This document shows positions 57,436 through 64,000 of a stretch of 64,000 bases of DNA, in pieces. Location: NCBI GenBank assembly GCA_963920635.1, contig OY987299.1, positions 119,785,373 to 119,849,372 of the forward strand. The letters run 5' to 3'. Under the pieces are notes generated by a model. It saw only the letters and a program-made list of their open reading frames with translations. It did no database searches and was not told the origin of the DNA. The DNA comes from Pseudeuparius sepicola (lineage: Eukaryota; Arthropoda; Insecta; Coleoptera; Anthribidae). Position numbers and translations under genes: made by a program. How positions within the stretch are numbered: the first letter of the stretch is position 1; each line of letters starts with the position of its first letter.

Positions 57436-58654
57436 AGACCCGAGCATATGACGTCATATTTCATTGTGGTTTGCCGACAGGGGTGGCGCTACTCGACGAA
57501 AAAATTGCGACTTGTTATAGGTTATAACATAGGGGTATTCTGTGGTTATAGGTTATAGGCATGTCAGTTTCTGACGTTTTGAATGTCCCATATTTTAAAT
57601 ATCCAGCTTATTGCCATTTCGTCCTTTTTACGGTCGCACGAATTCTCTTTGCGTCCAATATTTCGCCCCAAAGGGAACCAAGGATCCACTACTTATATAA
57701 GAAGAAACTGAAAAAGTACCTACCAAAATACTCTCTTTCCTTAATAAAATCTATGAATGTATGCCATGCAAGCTTGTCAAATTAAAATAACATAACAAAA
57801 AAGCATTTTATTTTATTTTGGATGTAAGATTCGTTGTAACACTCATTTGCATGCTTTTATTTTATAAAAAATTCTGCAACAATGGCGTTTTTAATATTAA
57901 TCCACCCTGTCGAATTTTTTCATCGCGGCGATCGCTTGAAACAGCGCTATGCACACTGCGCACAGGTCTTTAATATAGTGTTGGTCCAGTGTCGTCATAT
58001 TATCGACGACGTGACGTTTTTTCGTAATTTATATGTATATGTCAAAAATGTGCATTAACCAAAGCAACACAGGTATTATTTGTTAGTTGTTCGGTACGTA
58101 GTTTTTTTGCAGTTATTTTTTATTTTCGGTTTTCGGTAGTCGTTCCGGTGACATTACATAGAGCTGTATTCTCAAATTTCATGGTGTTTTGGTGTTGATT
58201 ATTTGTAATTATGAAAAGTAACTACAAAATAAAATATTTTTTAAAAATAATATTAATTTATGTTGATATTTTTTATAATAATTTTCCGCAAAAAATGCAC
58301 ATTTTTGTGGAGAGCCAAATTGGATAGGTACCTGCTAAAAACAGTCATACCTATTTGTCCAGCAGTAAAGTTGTTGAAATCAATGTTAAAATAATTGTTA
58401 AAGTAATGTGGCTATGCATAAAAAGTGTTTAATGGGATAGGAAAATGTTCACGAAATGACATTGTATTTGTGAAAGATAGGGCGTCGAATTTGAAAAAAA
58501 TATTTTCTATTCCTCTCAATATTTTCGAATGCCCTTCTTTATAGTTAATAAATCTAAAAATTTACACACTGATGTTATTCCCGGTGGTCCTTCTTTGTAA
58601 ATTTATCTTAAAAACTATTGTTCTCAAGATAAATGGTGTACCTATACCTGATTT
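57436..58654. other. No recognised gene
   Basis: A 74-codon open stretch at 57561-57785 has no recognisable motif. CRE-like TGACGTCA lies near 57449 and another GACGTGACG near 58009. The rest is AT-rich. Confidence 0.35.
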
Positions 58655-59160
58655 CGAGGGAAACAAAAAATGGGAAAAACGACTATGGAAAGTAATAATA
58701 CAACCCAAGACAAGAAAGAAGTTTTTATAATCATGGATTCCAACATCTATCTTCTAAAAAGTACAGGGTGTTAAAAACTTAAAAATCACTTCGCATAAGG
58801 TTGAAAATAAAATGTCATCAGAAGTATGTTCGGTTGCTTTGTATCAATACAATTTTATTTACAACTATATAGCTGGAAAAGCAAGCGCATTTGAAAAGTT
58901 TATTTATATGTTTGAAAGGGCATGTTTAAAATATGCATAGATATCTACTAATGACACTATTTATTTATTTTTTAAACCTTCCAAATCCACTAGTTTTTCC
59001 AGATAGTTGTAAATAATAGGCAACAAAACATACTTTCGATGAGGTTTTATTTCCAGCCTTTAACGATTTTGGGAACCATGTTTATAACAACTTTTTCTAT
59101 AACCTTGGGTTGTGTTATTACCTTCCATACTCGTTTTTCCTATTTTCATTTCCTTTAGAA
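58655..59160. mobile_element. Imperfect fold-back, arms about 80 bp
   Basis: AAAACGACTATGGAAAGTAA and AATACAACCCAAG on the left are mirrored by CTTGGGTTGTGTTATTACCT and CATACTCGTTTTT on the right. An internal CAGGGTG lies at 58765. The part around 58875-58975 resembles 18620-18720. Confidence 0.6.
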
Positions 59161-60365
59161 TTACTCCAATGACGTTACGCATTTTAAAATGAGGTATCTT
59201 ATTCCAGAAAATGGCTGTTTATTTTTTATTTAAATTTAAATTAAAATTAAATTATATACCATACCATAAAAATGGCCCACAACTTCTTAGACGCACCTCA
59301 GACAATGAGTTTGGATGTACATAGTAATAACTTGTTCCATTGTAAATTGTACCATGCACTTCTTAACTCGGTATCTCAAAAATCGACAAGAGGAGGAGGG
59401 GTGCAAAATACATCAGTCTAAAAATGCACTTTAGCATTTAAAAACATATTTAAAAAATAAAGTTCTGTAATAAAATGTGTTCTAAATAAAAACTAACTCT
59501 CTCGAAAATCGGATGCGCAGTGGTCCAAGCCGTTAGAACCCAAGGGGGGGGGGGGTAAGTTCCCCTGCCCCGTCTCTTTACGCCCATGCCCCTGTATCTC
59601 TTAAGGGAAGTAAGGGAGGCATGGTAAGTGTGGTTAAATAGCCATATTTTGACGTCAAGGTTAATGGGTTGCTCTTCAAGAAATAAGTTAGTGTTAAAAA
59701 GGCTAAAAAATCGCGTCTGCCGTGGACATCCAAGAGTCATGTTTGTCTCCGAAAAGTTAGAAGTAATCCATTGGATATACCTACTTCCACGACTTGGAGC
59801 AATCGACCTGTAGAATCCGAAAAACATGTCGGGCATAAGAACCATCCTCAACTAACCGTTCACATGCCTGGTATAGAACCCACAAAGGCCATCGGTAGCC
59901 TACACGCCTGCCCGGCTTGATGCTATTGATGCTCTTACTTTTGTTACCCTAAACAGATACCCATACTTCCCTCCCAAACGGTAGTGCCGTGTAAGCAGCT
60001 TTCGTCCTAATCGCACGGCAATTGGCTGTTGATTTCTTCGGCACCTTAATCCGTGAGCAGCGGCGTATCTCAAGTAGATCTGCGCTGGATGTTTCCCAAC
60101 AATGGCCCCTTTCACTCGCACAATGGCCCGTGTAATCCCGCCGTTTTTGTCGCACGATCAACCGTGAACGATCCCCTCCTTAGCTGCCATTAGCGTCCGT
60201 CTGCTAATTCCAAAATTGCCTCGATCTGATTCGTTTCCGAAGGTGCGGACGCACCGTAGACAAACCTGATGGAATGCGAGACGCCAAAACATGTTAAGAC
60301 GTGCAAATCAAGGATCGGTGAGCCAAAATGGGGAGGTTGACCGGCGAATTTAGTTTTTGTCAAAT
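59161..60365. other. No confident gene; unique higher-complexity block
   Basis: CATGGGCGTAAAGAGACGGG (reverse of 59570-59590) resembles a hAT terminus next to a G run at 59545, so a truncated hAT end is likely there. Positions 59860-60350 are balanced in base composition and not repeated; several short minus-strand open stretches overlap without motifs. Confidence 0.35.
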
Positions 60366-62687
60366 CAGGGCCGTATCTAGCGAAAATTTGGGGGGGCGGT
60401 TTCCGGATCGGCTCAAGCTTATGTGGGGCTGGGTGCCGGATGAAAGTGCGGGGCCCCGGCAAGGAATTATTTAATCCATTAAGAAAAAATTTTTGAAAAT
60501 TGATACGCCACTAGAATGGGTATATTTTTTGCATGTCATTTTTTAAAAAAGTAGGCCGGGGCGATGAGTTTTAGATCACTTCAGTGACGTATATAGAAAT
60601 TAATTTCGGGTGGGGAGGGACAATTTTTGTGAATTTCTTTCAAACAAGTGCGTTTAAAATACCTAACTCTGCAAAATGCGCCGCAGGCGAAATTTTTTAG
60701 AAATGTTGACGAAAATTACTTCAAATTAGTCTTAGGAAATCCCAATATCTTCAGATATTCAAGCCGCAGTGAATATTTTCAAATTCTGAAACGGTTTCGG
60801 CCCCGCCCTTTTAAATACGCTACTGACTGGATTACCCTGTACACGGGACTCGGAGGCGGGGGGCCAGGCCAGTCAAAACGCAGGCCGCGTACGCCGCACC
60901 ATTCGCACCCGCCTAGAGCCGGCCCTGGAGGGGTTAGACCAGTGGCTGTTAAAGTTGAAATAGCTTTAAGGTTTAAAAAACCTACTATTTTTAAATGGTT
61001 TTCAATAAAAAACTCAAACAGGTTTAAGTTGAACAAGTTTAACATTAAAACTTTAAAACTATTAAATATTACTTATAATAATTGCTGAATATTTTTTCTC
61101 GCATTTATACCTATCCCTTTTTTACTTATTTGATTTCTGATTATTACGGATATATCCTGACGACACCTTTAGAATTAATTGCCAGTAGGTATGGTAAAAG
61201 ATGTCTTCGCGCCACTTGCCTAACTGAAGCTTTCATAAAAATAATAAATGAATCTTCAAATACAAATTAATACTAATCTATTCATAAAAGAGACTCTGGG
61301 AATCTCTAATCCATGGCGCATGCAGCCGCATGCACCACCGTTCAGCGTTTACTGTTGTCCAGTGTTGCCAGTGTTATGTTTTATTTTATTTGAAAGCATA
61401 TTCTGATGATAAAACTCAGTACTGCACTGATCCAAAAATTATGTTTTGTTGGCACTGTTGGCAGTTTTCGGGCGGGTTTCCATACTCTACTGGAAAACCA
61501 GTTTAATAAATTATTACACTCAATGATGCTCGGGGGCTCGTTCTAGTGGTGGTGCCAGGGCCGTGTTAAGGGGGGGGGGGCGAAGGGGGTGTTCGCCCCG
61601 GGCGCCTTATTCAAGGGGGCGCCAAAATCAACAAAGGCGCTAGTACTAACAATTTACTGCTTCAAAAAAATATTTAAACATTTTTTAATTTTTCAGTTAT
61701 CTACCGATTTTTATTTTTCTAGAACGATTTTGCTATTCTCCCCGAGATGACGCGGTGGCGGCCGGCGCTTGTTCCGTAAATAAAGAACCCAACTTTTTGG
61801 CCCGTTCTTTATTTTCAAAACGCGGAAGTTTAAACATTTACAAGATGGAGAGGCACTCAAAAAGTCAAGAGCACATTAGCAGTACTTGTAAATTACATCT
61901 TTTGGGTAGATATATAAAACATAATAAATGGTAAATGTCTTTGATTCTGCGCTTCTGCACGCTAAATCGAAATTTGAAAATTTAATGAGTCAATACGACA
62001 AAATAGAGATAAGTATATTGCTACTTCTTAATTCAAAACTTCAAAATTTCGTACACTACCTACATTTTATTACCTTTGAAAAAGGTCGATGAGAATTTCA
62101 ATTAAATTTTCATTTTCATTTAGATACATCAATTTCATTTCTTTTAACGTTCTAGTAGTAAAATAAGTCCAAGGGATCTCTCCACCTTATTCTCTTTGAT
62201 TTTGCTGAACAAAAAAATATCTTGTAGAAACGCTTAGCGCTTAGCATTTTCTTTTTTTTTTGTGTGTGTGCTTAGTATAATTCTCGGTATAACTACTAAC
62301 ACCCAAGCTGCCATCTAGGCAGTTTGGTTTGCTTCTGACAAACAGATTTTAAGCGAAGATCCTAAACCCTTTCTTGGACAAAAATAACTGTATAACTACA
62401 AATTACTAGAAACATTCATATTGAAATTTTGTGTACCTATCTATATCTATATTTTATATAGAATGCCCTTTATTTTTGTTATCTTAGTACTTAAAAATAT
62501 ATTGTGTACCTACTGATTTAGTTAATATAATTTTGAATTGGGGGGGGGGCGCCAAAAAAGAACTTTGCCCCGGGCAAATTTTTACCTTAACACGGTCCTG
62601 GGTGGTGCAAAAACATATAAAATGGTGATATTTCGGGGGGGGGGGGGGGGTTGAACCCCCAACACCTTCCCCTCAAATACGGCCCTG
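60366..62687. mobile_element. hAT element, CAGGGCCGTA ends, perfect TGTCAAAT duplication
   Basis: Left end CAGGGCCGTATCTAG, right end CAAATACGGCCCTG; the 8-bp flank TGTCAAAT is identical at 60358-60365 and 62688-62695. G runs lie just inside both ends. Host length without the nested element is about 1.28 kb. A 146-codon open stretch (60648-61088) has no transposase motif. It hosts the 61556-62600 insertion. Confidence 0.92.
61556..62600. mobile_element. hAT element, CAGGGCCGTGTTAAGG ends (copy II), perfect GGTGGTGC duplication
   Basis: Left end CAGGGCCGTGTTAAGG, right end CCTTAACACGGTCCTG. The duplication GGTGGTGC is exact at 61548-61555 and 62601-62608. It shares its left 240 bp with copy I (47789-49632), including the GC-rich ATGACGCGGTGGCGGCCGGC block, minus a short internal deletion. 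A short open stretch at 61845 (MERHSKSQEHISS) resembles the E/K-rich SKEHI region of hAT transposases. Confidence 0.92.
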
Positions 62688-62695
62688 TGTCAAAT

Positions 62696-63769
62696 CACAA
62701 GAACCAAGAAACAAATGTAGGATAGATATATAGTTTTTTCTAAATTGCCTGTAAATTTTATAACTAATACCTATTTGTATTACCAGGGAGGAAAGTGTAT
62801 TATTTTATTTGATTATATTGGCATTAAAATGGACCGTTTTTTAATAAAGTCATTTTTTAACAGGCATTGAATTTAATATTTTTATCTATGAATTATTTTA
62901 ATTAAATATAGTAGACTGTGACAATGATTCGGTACTTCCTTATTCGTTTATATGAATTTTTCTTCATAAAATCGCCTCACAACCGCCTTCTAAAATATTT
63001 ACCTACATGTTGATTCGGAACACGCTATGTAAATGACTTTTTTCTGGAACGCCTTTTGAAAATACAATAAAATTAAATGAAATTAAAATAACTTATAATT
63101 CTACTAAAAACCAACAATCAAAACCATCGCATTCTATGCCAAAAGAAACATAAAACTAGCTTCTAGCTTACTATCATAACATATCAATACATAGGTACTT
63201 TCAGATAGGATGGTGAGGATCGAAAACCCTATTTTCGAAAGGGGACGTAGAAAAACTTGTTATTTTCTAATGGCTTGATTAAACTTTCATTTAAGTTTGT
63301 GTCATATCTGGGACATGGCTGCTGTCACGGAAAGTACGACAAGATAGCCGCATTGGAGACACAATTACATCCAACTTTTGTATTTACACTTTTTGTCTAA
63401 AATCAGAAACAACGGAGCTAGACGGATTTGAATAAATCGTCAAAATTTCGTTTTCCCTCCTTCTATCTCCGCTAGTTTCCGAGATCCTCATACTGATCAT
63501 CAAAAAACACTCACCCTGTAAATTTTGGTACAAAAATTCTTTTCAGTCTTTCAGTCGTCTTTGTACTTTTTGAATATATTATTATATACAGTGTGTCCAC
63601 GGATAGAGTTCGGCTAAGGTGTAAATGACAAAAAAATTTCGAGTTGAAATTTGAACTTCTGGGGATAAGCCTTGCTTGGTTTGAAATTAATTTGTGACGT
63701 AATTTTAGTTTCGAAAAATCACGTATACCTTGGGAATTTTGAAAAAACCAATTTTCCACATCAGTAAAG
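62696..63769. other. No recognised gene
   Basis: AT-rich. A CACTCACCCTG end-like motif lies near 63510 and CAGTGTGTCCACGGATAGAG near 63590, which are probably ends of dispersed repeats whose partners are not visible. Confidence 0.4.
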
Positions 63770-64000
63770 TGCCCTTTCTGTAGGTTTTACCACAAAATGT
63801 TATTAAGGAAACTTGTTCAGAATGAAGAACTGAGTAGGTTTGCGAAATTTCGAAAGTCTAGGCCTACTTTGATTTTTTGGCATTTTCCCCACTTTTCTTT
63901 AGAAAATTGCACTTTGTGTAGCTTTCACATTAAAATGTTATTAAGAAAACTGGTTCACAATGAAAAACTGGATAGGTGTGAAAAAATTCAAAAGCCTAGG
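63770..64000. repeat. Two degenerate tandem units, cut by the window edge
   Basis: AAAATGTTATTAAG(G/A)AAACT, GAATGAA-AACTG and AAAG(T/C)CTAGG recur about 125 bp apart (63795-63865 and 63930-64000). The array may continue past the edge. Confidence 0.7.

Noticed and set aside
60590..60830. CAGTGACGTATATAG and TACGCTACTG as ends of a small hAT
   Set aside because: Ends match poorly and flanks (GATCACTT, ACTGGATT) show no duplication.
1..64000. CRISPR arrays, canonical tRNA genes, rRNA genes, bacterial operons
   Set aside because: Repeats are transposons, hairpins and minisatellites; no evenly spaced short repeats with unique spacers and no complete RNA gene was seen.

Overview
The window reads as a transposon-rich, AT-rich nuclear segment from an arthropod, most likely an insect. 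Supporting signs are GT-AG introns, a Wnt gene split into short exons, many TA-, TTAA- and 8-bp-duplicating DNA transposons, and two kinds of Pol III-type SINE. There are no operons, ribosome-binding sites, rRNA genes, canonical tRNA genes or CRISPR arrays. I cannot name the species. The coding content is one host gene plus transposon-derived coding remains.

Host gene (2661-6123, minus strand). Four exons give the N-terminal half of a secreted Wnt ligand: a signal-peptide exon (6123-6047), then 5078-4923, 3085-2889 and 2825-2661. All splice phases agree. The WQWGGCGDN-like block and the spacing of the first cysteines point to the Wnt9 subfamily. The C-terminal half should lie beyond the left edge. 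A TA-flanked fold-back transposon sits in the second intron.

Rest of the window. (a) 6.8-9.6 kb: a ZMYM1-type hAT derivative and another hAT transposase C-terminus. (b) 10.3-12.2 kb: a 1.2-kb element with 9-bp target duplication next to a decayed IS630/Tc1-like transposase. (c) 13.7-14.5 kb: a P-element-like mini-transposon that keeps only the first exon of a THAP protein. (d) 14.7-18.1 kb: a fold-back element split by a 2.4-kb insertion. (e) 21.4-24.2 kb and 33.9-35.4 kb: a dispersed family with a 5S-rRNA-like segment and a 118-bp palindromic tail. (f) 25.5 and 39.4 kb: a tRNA-type SINE, the second copy inside a minisatellite. (g) 27-31 kb, 36-38 kb, 43-45 kb and 50-52 kb: large fold-backs. 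(h) 31.5-33.2 kb: a CACTG-ended element holding a non-LTR retrotransposon fragment. (i) 35.7 kb: a hAT-like element packed with GTATCTAGATAC. (j) 47.8-49.6, 52.7-55.4 and 60.4-62.7 kb: three nested hAT stacks with readable 8-bp target duplications.

Nearly all transposon proteins are broken, so most elements would depend on transposases supplied elsewhere. The nesting order can be read directly from target-site duplications, and in one case from an empty-site paralog inside the same window. Stretches outside these features are low-complexity, AT-rich and without recognisable genes.
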